From the NCBI RefSeq assembly GCF_026914185.1, contig NC_070571.1, positions 4,154,001 through 4,218,000 of the forward strand: a stretch of DNA of 64,000 nucleotides. The letters run 5' to 3'. Source of the stretch: Puccinia triticina (taxonomy: Eukaryota; Basidiomycota; Pucciniomycetes; Pucciniales; Pucciniaceae). This document shows, in pieces, positions 44,548 to 56,199 of the stretch (position 1 is the first letter of the stretch; each line of letters opens with the position of its first letter). Below the pieces are notes generated by a model that saw only the letters and a list, made by a program, of their open reading frames with translations, was not told where the DNA came from and ran no database searches. Both the position numbers and the translations under genes were made by a program.

Positions 44548-47322
44548 TGTGTTGGCGGAGCGATCGAGATGCGGGATGATTATGATTTCTGAGCGGAGAG
44601 GTCTAAATGGGAGCAGTATATAAACAGGATGTGCACCTCAAATCCACAGCTTCTCAACTCCATAGCGTATTGGGTGAGGCCTTTGTCGCACGTAATGCTT
44701 TTGAAAGGGCATTCAAGAGACCGGGATCCTGCTTTTCATTGTGTGTGTTTGTCAAAATCACACTCCTTCTCCAAAGCCCGCCTTTAGAGTGTCCTGCAGT
44801 TGTTCATTTCACCCACTCTGCAGCACGTTGATGTAAGACCCACAGCCTTTGACTAGGCAAATGCGGACGGCGACAAAGGCAAAGCACTTGCCCTTTCATG
44901 GTGGGCCACTGTTAGCTTTGGCCTCAGTTGAATGTAGGTCGCTTGTTCCCCACATTAGCTGTTGAACTAGCGATGTCCGCCCTAACCTGCAGCCCTACCT
45001 GCTGGTGGCAATCTCTTTGGCATGAGAAAAATCACCCCCGCACGCAACTCATCACTGTATTACTCGCAGGCGGCAACAGTTGTTCATATTATAACACATC
45101 GCCTCCACGGGTTCCAACCACGACTCAGGATGAGAGCGACTGACAACAGAAGCTGCCATGCATCAGGTTGTTTGAACATATTGTTCACCAAATCACATAT
45201 CGGTGGACTGATGTATGTGTTGGCTCAGGTGTTTCCGGGGCTCGCTGCATTCGTACCTCCTTGTGATCACAATGTGCCATCTGGCTGCTTCATCTTCGTT
45301 TCATCTAACCAATATCTTGTGATGCATTGTCAAAAATCTCCGGGATCTCTCATCTGTAGCTCCTGAGATGATCACGGAACCACTTTTGGGGCACACACGG
45401 TATGGTGATTATCGCTTCTAGTACTGGAACCGCCGCCTGTCCCGCAACATTCAGCACACACAAATCCCCATGGGTAGATCATCGATGCACATGGCAGTCC
45501 GGCCGACAAGCGATCTCCATAACATAACGCAAGCATAATGCCACCGCTCAGCTGGCATTCGCCTTAAGTTGGCTCGCAGATATTGCAGATCTGCCGCGTC
45601 CCCGCGGATTGACAATTGCCCGGGAGTGCTAGTGGCCATTCTCCTCCCCGGGGCAGTCCTTGATACACGGTTCACATGAATATCTTGTCAATGCTTGCCC
45701 CCCCCCCCCCGCCCCGATCCAGCCCCCGTCCCATCAGGCCCAAAATGGGAATGTCCACCGTGATGTTCGCGCGAACATCAGGGTGGACAATGTGTTGCAT
45801 CATGCGGGCCAAACCAAAAATGCAAGCCGTCAACATCAGGGCAACTACCCCCCTGCTCAGTGTCCAAATCCGCAAGCTTCTGAGCTCTAGATGGTTCAAG
45901 TCTGTCATCCTGAGCAGAAGGGAATAACAGGCATGGATGGCTCACTCATCACTGCTCCCCATTTCTTCCCAACCTTCTCATTCACCCGTACGTAACTAGG
46001 TGAACCCCTCATCACCCTCCAACTCTGCGTTGTTATAGTGTTACAGGACTCATCAATTGGACTGTTGCAATGCAAAATAATCAAAAGCCCCTCCACAGCC
46101 AGATTCAATCCTCCCTATTGGGACCAAACATAGATGAACAGGCCCGCAGCGCGTATGAGGTCATCCATCCATTGCATGTGGTACAGTGGTCGGAGGATAC
46201 ACTCATCTGTCCTCCGGCGATGGCGGCAGTATGCAACACCCAAGAAACTTCCCAGGATCCTCCTGCCAACATGTGAAACATGTTGCCTACATAAATACAT
46301 GCCAAAACCTTTCCCACATGACAGTTTCCACATCCAGTGACAGACCCGGTACAGCAGACGCACCTGCAGCAGGCATCATAGTGTGAGAAAGCGGAGTTTG
46401 TTGTTGTGCCTAACTAGGCCTAACTTCATTACCACGCGGAAAACCCAATCAACAGTTCATGTTTCTGCCTCTGACATGCTCTGCCCTGCTGCTTCCGCGC
46501 TGGATTGGCAATGACATAGAAATCTTCCACCCCATCATTCAAAGGTCACAGCAAGGTTTTCCGCATTGATAATCCTGGTTGCCGGGGGAGGGAAATATCA
46601 CTCATTGCCTTGCATCCCCGCACACTACACCACAGATGTGTGGCTGCCAACCTTGGAGACTACCACTGACGTGATGTCCTTTTGTAATACACTCTTTGCT
46701 TCTTCTCTGCCCATTGTTCATTCATCAGAAAGACCACCTTCCTAGCCAGTGTCATTGCTGCATTCACCACAGCTCTGGCGGGAATTGGATGCCCTGAGGA
46801 TTTCTGAAGTTGTTCCAGGCTACCGCCCTCTGGCAAAAGTAGCTCTCCGCGATCAACTAAGTGTATGGGTCATTTTTACTTTGTTCCACATGAGCCCCAT
46901 GTTTCACTAGGTGGGGCCGAGGGCCCAAAGATGGTTTTGAGGTATGTAGGTGGCGGTCTACGGCTCACTCTATGTCTTGCTCTTTCTTGCATCCATGCAT
47001 GTGTGATGGCGTGTCTTGAATGTTTTATTGATCACCGGACGTTGTTATTCGTGTGTCTACACCCATGTTTGTTTATGTTTTCTTATTTTTAAAGTGTAGC
47101 TTGTTTTGACATCGCGCACTCTGAGGTACCAAGAAATGAGTCAAAGCTGAAGCTAGTTTCAGAGATGCCTCTATGGGCTACAGGTTCTTGCCTGACAAGA
47201 CTTTCCCGCTGAAACATCAGGGGAGAATTTTTTGCAGAAGAGAGAAAAGGGAAGAAAACAATAACAAAAGGATAACCAAAGGGGGATTTGAGAGCTAGGT
47301 CCTATGTGCTATTTGAAGACAT
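44548..47322. other. Mostly non-coding cargo region of inner element
   Basis: No convincing gene. It contains a C-run (about 45700-45710) and the third CGCGCG palindrome (45752-45789). Short ORFs on both strands overlap each other and lack motifs. Confidence 0.4.
45752..45789. promoter_or_regulatory. 38-bp palindrome with CGCGCG core, one mismatch
   Basis: TGTCCACCGTGATGTTCGC followed by GCGAACATCAGGGTGGACA; a single G-for-C change breaks perfect symmetry. It is the third copy of the motif at 32620 and 39992. Confidence 0.85.
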
Positions 47323-50300
47323 TTACGTCGTTGGAAGGATACAATATTGTGTGTACCGGAATTGTCCTGTATCCCATATGAATTTTGGTACTGCCAGGGT
47401 TGCTGCCTTCGCCTTCCATGAACATCTGGCCGAGAGTGAGGCTGATCGCATCTTGATTGTCTTCAACATCTGTTTTATTTGTTGTCTATGTTCCTGTTGA
47501 ACTCGGGAATAAACCAGAAAGTGTTCCACAGTCTCTTTAACACGTCGCAAACTGGGCAATGGTTCATCATGAAGCCAAACAGATAGTCATTCAAATGCGT
47601 GTGGCGGGAGCGTAGATGATGAAAGATTTTAGATGGGGAAATTCCAACGCCGGCCGTTCCTTTGTTGTCCCTTGGTTCTGCTCGACCAATCCAGCTTGTT
47701 CCACCTACAGACTCCTCTTCAACCAAACTGGGCCGATTTCCTCGTTGCACGCCTGCGCTGCACATCCGTCCGCCTCCTTGTTCCCTTTCACTCCCGCATG
47801 GGCAGGGCACCACCATATACGTATCAAGATGTCAGCTGGGAGGGTCTTCGTCTCTTCCATTATCTGTAAGAACAGGTACTGCCCTGATTTAGGTGCCATC
47901 GGGCATCTAAGTCTATCTATCCCCGCCTGGCTGTCCAAAAGGATTGTGATGGTCCTAGTGAGCCCCTGCTCCACCATCTCGCGCCCCAGTTGAGGGCCCA
48001 GCAGCAGGCCTACCACTTTGCGTTCGAATTTATCCGCCACGGTACTGGGCCCTGGTCCTGCGCTTTTACAAAACTTGCCATCAGCTGTCGTCGCAGCCGC
48101 CCCTAGCCCCTTTTCAGCGTGGGCCTACCCATCCGTAAAAATTGATAGATCACTCCCCGGATTAGTTTCCATGGCGCTTGCAATCCCTTTGGTCACTTCT
48201 TCCTTTTTCCTCATGTCGATTCTGATGTTGATCCTATCCATAGGCTCCCATGGGGGGTGGGGGAAGTTTGGGAGAAAAACACCACCGCTTCCAAGTCAAG
48301 TCAGTCAATTTGGCTGTTTTCCACTGCTCCTTCTTCAAATTTGCACTGGCGGGGTCAGGGAACCTCCCCTCCCCTCCAATGCAGTCCTGCCTTGTATGTA
48401 ATTCTATGATCAAGGGAGACGACCCCGTCTGTGCCATGTGGGTCAAGAAGAATCTGGCGATTTGGTTTTGCGCTACCGTCTCAATCTTCTGGAAGAGTTG
48501 GTATTGGTGTAAGTAAATGTTTGAAAGGGGTCGTTCTGATTGCTCGTGTGACAAATCTGGCTGCCTGGTTATTCATCACACTTAGCATGTCCTCGACTTT
48601 GGCCTTGTTCTGGTTTCTATTCCAAACCTTAACCCCATACAAGACCCGCGCGGTGAGGACCGCAGAGATGAGGAGTCCTCTCTCCCGCTCCTTCACTCCC
48701 CTCGTCAATTTCCATATTATCTGAGCCTGACCCAGGGTTTTGTTGGATTTTTTCTTCACCTGTTCAATCATATGTTTGAAAAAGCTCAATTATTCATCCC
48801 ACAAGACACCTACCAGTTCACCTGTGCCTGAGGCTGAAGCTCTGAATTGTCAAACAAATAGGGTAACTTAGCTGTATGCTTGTTTCTGAATACCACATAT
48901 GTATTGCGCCTTTGCACTGTCAAAAATCGCCCCCGCCCCGTGTGCTATTCCCTACGCAAGCGAGGCCTCGCCAAGTCCTGTGAGCCCTTCCCGTGCGCCA
49001 CCCAGCATGTGATGGGCTACCAGGTGCACCACATCGTCTATAAAACCTCAGGAGACCTTGTCCTGCGCCAAGGTGAATTCCTTGATCAGCAGGTCACAAC
49101 AGTCCAGGATATACATGATAACTGAAAGGGGGGATCCTTGGTGAACACCCTTCCCTTCTCTACTTCGATTTCGTGCAACAGGAAGTCCGCAAGCTTGAGA
49201 CACGTTGTTTGTCCTTGGCAGAAATTTCCCTTTGATTTTCCATAGGTATGCAGGGCAACCCTTCTTCTTCAAAGAATGTATCAGTCTGTTCAGGTACACC
49301 GACGGATAAGCTGACTTCACGTCCAAGAAGAGGGCTGCCATCACCCTCCCTGTTTATTTACCCACATGGTGAGGGCCATCATCACTTCTTTGCCACTCTT
49401 TTACCGGCTGCCCCAATGTGCCCGTCCGGCAGGGCGTTCCCAGTCTCCGCCTAGAAAGATAGTCTGTCAGCTATCATCTTCTCAAAAACCTTGCCAACAG
49501 TACTTAGCGGTGCTATTGGCCTGTAGGCCCCAGGCGCCATGTAGTCTGGTTTGTTGAATTTCCTCAGGATAGTTGTCTTGGATTTCCTCCATTCCCTGGG
49601 GAAATATTCCAGGTGAATGCAAAGATTCATCAGTGACCTAAGAATCGGTACTAAGACAGAATATGCACGACTCAGCAATTCATTTGGGATCCTATCCAGT
49701 CCTGATGCCTTTTTCATTGCTAGGCCCGCCAACACCTTCTGAGTCTCCGTGACTGTGATCTCAGGATAGATCCCAAACCATGACTGGGTTTCCAGGGCAA
49801 GGTCTTGCAAGTTGCAAGCACTCTCCACTACGGACGTCCCTTTGCACAAAAGATCAGCCTTTTCCATCTTGTTAGATGTGAGAGATCCTGACTGGGTTCT
49901 GAGGGGTAGAACCCATGCCCTGCTCTTGGGCTTGGTGAACTGCAAGGCTTGGAACACCCTCGTCACCGTAGTTGTAGCCAAGAACCGCCTTGAGTGGAGT
50001 TGCTTCAGCTCCACCACTTTGTCCCTGAAACGGGAGTTCCAGTAGTTGTACCTGTCAACGGTTTTGTCAGTATTCTTCATGAACATTAGACGGGGGCACT
50101 TATTCCTTTTCTTAACCAGCGGGTCAAGGACGCCCTGGTCCCACAACCTCTTAGCCCTTGTTGGGTTGTCCCCAACGCCCCTGCCTTGCTGGAGCCAAGC
50201 CTACCGGATTGCTCTCCTCAGGTCAGCCCCTAATTTGTCTATTTCCCCCACAGACTGGGTAGTACTCAGCTGATCAATCTTCATTTCCAGTTCCTTTTGG

Positions 50301-51885
50301 AGTTTTGCACCATCCAGTTTTGCCCACGGCGGTGGAACGCGTTGAGTGCCTGCAATAGGGGGGTGAATATCCTGAGTGGTCAGTATCTTTTGATGGTCCA
50401 AGCCGTGGTTATTTGAACTGGTGGCCACAGATTTAACTACTTTACTCCCCAGGAAAATGGTCCATGTGAGATCAATTATTGTCCTGGCCCTTCTCCCTGA
50501 AACAAAGGTTGGCACGCCTCACTCAATGTTCAGTCTGAAACCGGCCCTGCTGCATATTCTCACAAAATCTGCCGCTTTGGGATGACAGTGAGAATAGCCA
50601 GCTGGGTTCCACATCCGATGATGGAGGTTGGCGTCCATCGCGATGATCCTGGCAGTTTTCCTGCTGTCCAATCCTGCCAGCCACTCCTCCTTCAATTCCC
50701 GGGAAGCTTCTAGGTTGATTGTTTACATTGACCAGTCGGAGTCTTTTTTTGGGCTCTACATCAACCTCCAAGGCAATGAGAAATGGAGAGTTTGTTTTCA
50801 ATAAATGACCAGAATTAGAAGGAAAAATCTTACTGATATATATCACCACCCAATGCTTGTCCGCAAGATATTTGGGGCTGTGTTCTGGACTGCTGAGTAT
50901 CCACCAGCTATCATGGTCAGGGGGAACAAGTTTTGGCGGATTTATCCAAGGCTCCTGCAGAAGAAGGAAAATTGATGAGGCCTGCTCATCATTCAAAATA
51001 CTCAATGTCACCACCCGGCTGTTGTAGCAGTTCAACTGCACTGCTGAAGGGAAAATCTGGTCTTCATTGCTGCAAACCACTTCACTAGATAAAATACAAG
51101 GAGGATTCAAGGGGGGGGGGGGGGGGTTGGTGTTACAGATGGAGTAATGAGGAAGATGTTTTTATGTGAATTAGCCAGTTCCGGTTTTACTCGGCAGACC
51201 TTGTCAAACGGCGTTTGGGACGTCCAAATCTCCCTCTCTTTACCTCCGTTGTTGCAAGGCACGCAGACCTTCCCACCTCCCTCTCCGCGGGGGTGAGGCA
51301 TTCATGAGTCTTATGAGAATCCCCACATTTTTCACACTTGGGCGCCGCCCGGCACCACTTCCCAAAATGCCCCATACCCAGGCACTTGAAGCACTGCAGA
51401 GGTAATCTCTTGAAGCCTTCAGCCGGGTAGTGTTGACATTCCAGGTAAATGCACCTCTGGTTGATCAGTGGTTCGGCAAGGGTGGAGTCCGTCAACGCCA
51501 CCACTACTGTTCCTGCATTTCAGGGGTTGCGTGGTTCCCTGCTGCCGCCTCGCCATCTGATTCAGTGGTTTTTTTCCGCTGGAAATGAGGAATGGAAGCC
51601 AGCATCATCTTACTTTCCATCCTGTGAACCGTGAAGCTCCTTGGGATTCTGTTTATGAGGACCGAGTATGTGCTCCGTGATGCCTCCAAGTCCAGGTGGA
51701 CTTGCTGGCTCCAAGTGTTGTTCAAATCTTGGGATTATAAACATCAAACAGTTCTTGGCCTCCCAATCAAGAAAACAGATGCTAGCCTTGGCCTTTGCCA
51801 CATGAACAGAAGGAATACCATGCACTGTTACTGGCTATGCTCAGGTGAGATGGGGCCTTGGTTATTGGCGGATTACAAAACCTGA
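47323..51885 (-). pseudogene. Tad/I-like LINE with CCHC, endonuclease, RT and RNase H, degenerate
   Basis: Minus-strand non-LTR retrotransposon. From its 5' side: gag-like part (51885-51187) with CCHC knuckles CFKCLGMGHFGKWC and CEKCGDSHKTHEC. Then an apurinic-type endonuclease (51110-50523, QEPWINPP). Then reverse transcriptase (50146 to about 48900) with KASGLDRIPNELL, YRPIAPLSTVGKVFEKMI, ALFLDVKSAYPSV, GVHQGSPLSVIMY and the FIDD catalytic box near 49030. Then a connection region, RNase H (about 48040-47705, WCPAHAGVKGNKEAD) and a C-terminal CPVCD...ETVEHFL cysteine/histidine motif (about 47560-47500). Domains lie in different frames with stops, so it is inactive. A G/C homopolymer at 51111-51127 separates the two ORFs. 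It sits inside the inner giant element. Confidence 0.85.
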
Positions 51886-52149
51886 ATCAAATATTGCCTC
51901 AAGCAACCACATTACTTAACTCATGTTCCCTGAAGGGCTTGCAGCTTTTGGTTAATTCTAACATCTGTCTGAGCAATTCAAATGGCTCTAACTCCTCCAA
52001 TGCTTTGGCCAAACCTGACTTGTAACTAACACAACCTTACTCAAGTCACAGGTTAGAGTTGAGATGAGAATGAGTTGAAGACAGGATCAATTGGGATCAA
52101 CCTTGCGTGACACATGCCCCAATAGTTGAGTTCAATCACAGTTCCCAAA

Positions 52150-52201
52150 AGAAATCACAGTATGGCACTCTCTAGAGAGTGCCACAAATTCCCCCCTGGT
52201 G
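52150..52201. promoter_or_regulatory. Right terminus of inner element with hairpin
   Basis: TGGCACTCTCTAGAGAGTGCCA forms a perfect hairpin (given as halves TGGCACTCTCT and AGAGAGTGCCA) directly inside the terminal ATTCCCCCCTGGTG. The same arrangement, less perfect, is at the left end and at the outer element's left end. Probably the transposase recognition structure. Confidence 0.8.
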
Positions 52202-53671
52202 TTACTAGTGAAGACCTGCAGTTGACAATGCTGATTTTGACAACTTACAAAATGATCGGAACGAGTGGTAACAAGAAACACCCCAACCAGCACAACATTG
52301 GAGCTCTAGATCTGTTCTGGTTCAGGATTGTATTGGATGAAGCCCAGTAAGTGAAATGATTCATGTGGACAATTGGCATACATGGTTCTGATTTATTTTT
52401 ACGATGATAGCTTGATAAGGAATGCAGCAACGCACCGAACCCAGAGCATTCAAAATCTTCAGTGCCAGTTTTTTCTTTGCTTGACAGGGACACCTGTCCA
52501 AAACCGATTGACCGACTTGCAAAGCTTGATTACGCTGTTGAAAATACATCCATGGGACGAAGAGTGGGTATGGAGGAGCTGTCTGGTCCCTCGAATGAAC
52601 GTTGGTGCTCGAGAGGCAATCAAGAACTTAAGCCAACTCATGGAAGCTTTTTGCTTGAGAAGAAAAAAGGATGTTTTGTTGAATCTCCCCGAGAAAGTGG
52701 AGAAATTCATACTTGTCAAAATCAGCTCCAAATGGGAGGAGATTTCGAAGGATCTGCACCAGACGTTCATCCAATATTTTGGGAGGCTAAGAACAGCGGG
52801 GGAGCAATGGGATTCATCGGAGTTTTTCAGACAGTTGACAATGCTTCGTCAATTTTGCAACCATCCATTATTTGCAAGATCAGAGATACTTCATCAACCA
52901 AAATGGCGATGGCAGGATTCAGGAAAGATTGTCCACCTAGTTGACAACCTGAAGGTCTTCTTGGGAGGAGTTCGTGGAATTGAAAGGACGAAAGCAGTGG
53001 TATTTTCTAGTTTCACTGGGTTTCTGGGGATGTAAGTTATGTTGTTTTGCTTTGGAGCATGGAAAGGGGATAGATGTTGATTCTGATTCAACCTTATAGT
53101 ATTGAACGGGCACTTCAGGAGAACAGTATTGGATTAACCTGGCTTACTGGGGACCAGACAATCAAAAAACGTGATGAAAACCTGAATCAATTTTGAACCA
53201 ACAGACAGTGCAATGTTCTCTTGGCCTCAATCCAAGCTGCCGGGGTAGGCATTGATTTGCGTTGCGCTCAGAATGTGTACATGATGGTAAGCCATAGTTG
53301 TTTTTTACAGGCATAGAAGAGAGCTAATAATACTACATCATTCAGGAACCGGGGTGGAACCCTGCAGCAGAAGTCCAAGCTGTCGACCGACTTTACCGCT
53401 TGGGACAGGGTCATCCAGTTCATGTATATCAATACTATCTAAAAGGGAGCCTGGAAATGAATATATATCAGGTTCAAAAGAGGAAAGGAGAGCTTGCACT
53501 GTATGTGATTTCTTGCTAATTTCCTTTTTGTACTTACTGATTTGAGAATGTCTCGTAAATAGGCTAAGTGTACCATCGGGGGGAAATGAGCAGTATGAAT
53601 GTGCTCAGCTACTCATGAGCAATATGACAGCTTGAAATTCGCTGAATGTAACTCACGGTGGACAGCAAGCC

Positions 53672-54777
53672 TTATCTGACTGTTAGCAATTCCAAGAAGT
53701 TGATGGTATCCGTTGGATCAAGAAGATTTCTCTGGGACTCGGAAAGCGTCGACAAGTATTCGAGGGAGTAGCAGTTCAACGGAAGATTACGAGGAACTTC
53801 CTTGAAGCCAGCTGGAGGAGATGTGGTTGAAGTCTGCCTGCGAGCTTCCAAGACAAAATCATGTACAAATTGGCGTCCTTTGGTGCTGGTCTTCTTCTGA
53901 ATAAAAATCTGATCCAATTCTTGCGCAAATTTTGAGAACTCCGGTGACCTCCAGAGCAAAGGGATTTTGAACAGAGAGCGAGGGGGATTGATCTCAGTTT
54001 CAGAAGTAGCCTTGATGTTATCAAATAAAGATTTCGTGTTAGGGTTGAATGGGAGTGTAGAGAGCGTTTCTTGACGGTGCTGCGAGATCTGAAATGAAGA
54101 AAGAGCTTAGCCCACATTTTGGGCAAGAGAAAAGCAAGAATGTGGCATACCTGCATTCGTACTTTGGATTTACATTTGGATTTTTTCTTCTTGGATTTGT
54201 GCTGTTCTGAAAACTGACCCAATCGTAATCCTTTCTGCCTTCCAAGAAACCATCTGTGGAGAACGCCAAGCTGGAAGGATGTGTTTGAGGCTTCAACCGG
54301 ATCCATGAAAAAAGGAGTAAATGTTCCAGCTGCATAGGCATTCCTCCAATGTTTTAGGATAAATTTTGCGAAAAGTTGGTTCCAGTGAGAATCCCATGGA
54401 TGAGACCAGCGAAAAGTAACACCAGGAAAACAAGATTTTGAGAGGTCTTGGACAAATAGGATTTGAAAGATTGGGGATATCTTCTGTGAGGTGGGTAATG
54501 TTGAACCAACAGGAATGGGATCAATGGGCTGTATGAGAATGGATTCTGGCAAGTTAGAGCCAATGTGGAAATCGTGGGCAGAAGGTGGGAGCTTCCATGT
54601 CTCTGAAGGAGTTTTCTTGCGGTCATATTCTATGTCTAAGAGAGCTCGCGTGAAGGCAGCAATACAACGACTAAATGATGATTTGGAATTGGGGAGGATT
54701 TTTGAGTATGCAAGATTAACTTTTGCAACACCAACAGGTGGTTTGCCATTGGCGAAATGAGTCTGGGATAAGGACAT
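53672..54777 (-). CDS. Protein B of outer element
   Basis: Exons 54777-54151 and 54088-53672 with a 62-bp intron; 347 residues, no stop or frameshift seen. Exon 1 has exactly the length of the inner copy (627 bp). Shared blocks: GKPPVGVAKVN, FILKHWRNAY, GVLHRWFLGRQKGLRLGQF, KEVPRNLPLNCY. A Lys/Ser-rich KSKKKKSKCKSK stretch precedes the intron. Function unknown. The frame is intact although the element is otherwise decayed. Confidence 0.78.
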
Positions 54778-55032
54778 TCTGAAGTAAAGGAATCACAGGA
54801 CAAAAGAGCAGAGTCAGGAGGGGGAAGACAAGAGGAGGTCCAGATTATATATTACACAAATCAGGTTGTGTCTAGGAAAGTGCAAAGGGATGAGGGGAGA
54901 GAGAAATTATTAATGTGAATGAAAGGCAAATGAGAGTTTATGTAATTGACAAAGGGCCTTGGCCAACTCAGAACTCAGTTTGGCTCTCATTTGATGAAAG
55001 GAGTTGTATTTGGTCAATTGAGTATCCCTCTC

Positions 55033-55048
55033 ATGTACGCGCGTACAT
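55033..55048. promoter_or_regulatory. CGCGCG-core palindrome upstream of gene B, outer element
   Basis: ATGTACGCGCGTACAT, a perfect 16-bp palindrome with looser symmetry outside it (CCCTCTC and GGGGGTG). It lies 256 bp upstream of the gene B start codon, matching the inner element (258 bp). Confidence 0.8.
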
Positions 55049-55164
55049 GGGGGTGACTTTGGGCAAATGCATTGCTTGTTCCAGCTTGGTATTACAATCT
55101 GAATATTTGGGCCCATCACATGTGAAAACACATAATTGGTTTTTTGCCCTCGAAGGTTCCCGCC

Positions 55165-55182
55165 CATGTACGCGCGAACATG
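55165..55182. promoter_or_regulatory. Second CGCGCG-core palindrome upstream of gene B
   Basis: CATGTACGCGCGAACATG: the same core with one asymmetry, 116 bp further upstream. Confidence 0.75.
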
Positions 55183-55779
55183 ACAGTGACACCCACCAGA
55201 TCAAATATCGGAGAGTACATGAGCCGCAACCATTGCTATCTCTTCCTCGTGAGCAAACACCAATACCATGTATTCTTTGTTCCCAACATCCAGCAGATTC
55301 AATGCCTTTCCTGAGTGTTAAGCCAAAGCAATATACCTTTGGTGTAAAATTCTGATCACTGTATAGCATAACCTAATATTTCCAGACAACGTCAATACAT
55401 CAAAAATTGAATGCTAGCTGAAGTAGATTCCAAAAGCAGAGACATAGACATGGGAAAAAGAATAGATTTGTCTGACGTGCGGGGGACACAAGCCATCTCA
55501 TTGCAATACACAACCACAGATATCAGATAGATAGGAGATCGTGATTTTCTCACTTGAATCTGGAGCAGAAAAAACCAAAGATTTACTATACCATCCAGAC
55601 AGAGGAAGCGCAGAACAGAACCAAAAACAGGAAACCATGAGGCAGTATTGTGGAATCCAGAGAGAGATAAGCCAGCTAGCTGTTGGTAGAAGGAACAGTT
55701 AGTTACAGGAAGTTAGCAGTTGTCTTTTGTTCTGATAACTTACGATCAAACTATACCCAATCGTTTACCCTTGATCATC

Positions 55780-56199
55780 CTAAGAATGCTGGCCTGCTGC
55801 CAAGCCGCCCAATCCCCCTGGGGTGGTATCTGGTGTGGAAAACATCAATGGTCCTTGTCAAATGTGAATTGAAAAATCAGCTCAGCAGAAAAGTAGAAGA
55901 AGAACTTGAGGCCAAATACCTTTTCCAAGACGGTTCCTTTTTGCATCCCATATGGCCTTGACGTTTGGGATTGCCCATTCAGGAATACGCATATCTTGTG
56001 CTCCCGCTCTGATTTTTCCATCACACAAAATATACCAACGCCAAGCCTCATGTTCCCTTTCTTTGGTGTTGCTAATGTTTAATTGTTGCTCTTCATGAGA
56101 ATCTGGCTCAAAAATCTTGAGTGATTCATCAATCATTGTCTGCATGTCTTTGAGCCAAACAATTTGTATGGGAGATAGAATAGTACGAAAAGGTTCCAT
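55780..56199 (-). CDS. Protein C of outer element
   Basis: Exons 56199-55920 and 55853-55780, 66-bp intron, 117 residues. It aligns with the inner copy over LSPIQIVWLKDMQ, AWRWYILCDGKIRAGAQDMRIPEWAIPN, DAKRNRLGKG and GPLM after the intron. An in-frame ATG at 56244 could add 15 residues; I prefer 56199 because it aligns with the inner start. No known domain. Confidence 0.62.

Larger units (their letters stand above)
27826..52201 (+). mobile_element. Inner giant Tnp2/SNF2 (CACTA-like) transposon, 24,376 bp, complete
   Basis: The ends are CACCAGGGGGGAAT and ATTCCCCCCTGGTG, with the inverted match extending through TGTGGCACTCTCT. The flanks carry a 3-bp duplication TTA (27823-27825, 52202-52204), which fits CACTA/En-Spm-type elements. 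The insertion site is in codons of the outer SNF2 gene; excision restores the reading SLTSEDLQ. Contents in order: SNF2 ATPase (28886-31223 +), B (32362-31256 -), C (33698-33274 -), Tnp2 transposase (34313-37655 +), E (38033-39712 +), gene F (40535-42936 +), a small ORF (44547-44068 -) and a LINE (51885-47323 -). Three CGCGCG palindromes are present. The five shared genes plus F show no stops or frameshifts, so it could be autonomous. Confidence 0.88.
26907..53635 (+). pseudogene. SNF2-family ATPase of outer element, split by inner transposon
   Basis: Exon 1 is 26907-27825, interrupted by the inner element and resumed at 52205-52346. Further exons are 52411-53031, 53100-53286, 53346-53500 and 53563-53635; the last four have exactly the lengths of the inner copy (621, 187, 155, 73 bp). 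Removing 24,376 bp plus one TTA restores an uninterrupted frame of about 698 codons. Motifs: GSILADDMGLGKT (motif I), ICPLATLSNW (Ia), DEAH split over intron 1 as DEA/H, LTGTPVQNRLTDLQ (III), QAVDRLYRLGQ (VI). One TGA stop (53194-53196) sits where the inner copy has Arg. The start MSSTFCLGQF matches MARTYCLGQF of the inner copy. Dead because of the insertion and the stop. Confidence 0.85.

Noticed and set aside
45660..45927. Overlapping ORFs across the third palindrome
   Set aside because: They run through a C homopolymer and the palindrome on both strands, without conserved content.
47616..47993. Plus-strand ORFs of 76-127 codons at 47.6-48.5 kb
   Set aside because: They are antisense to the RNase H and C-terminal part of the LINE, where the minus strand shows real motifs.
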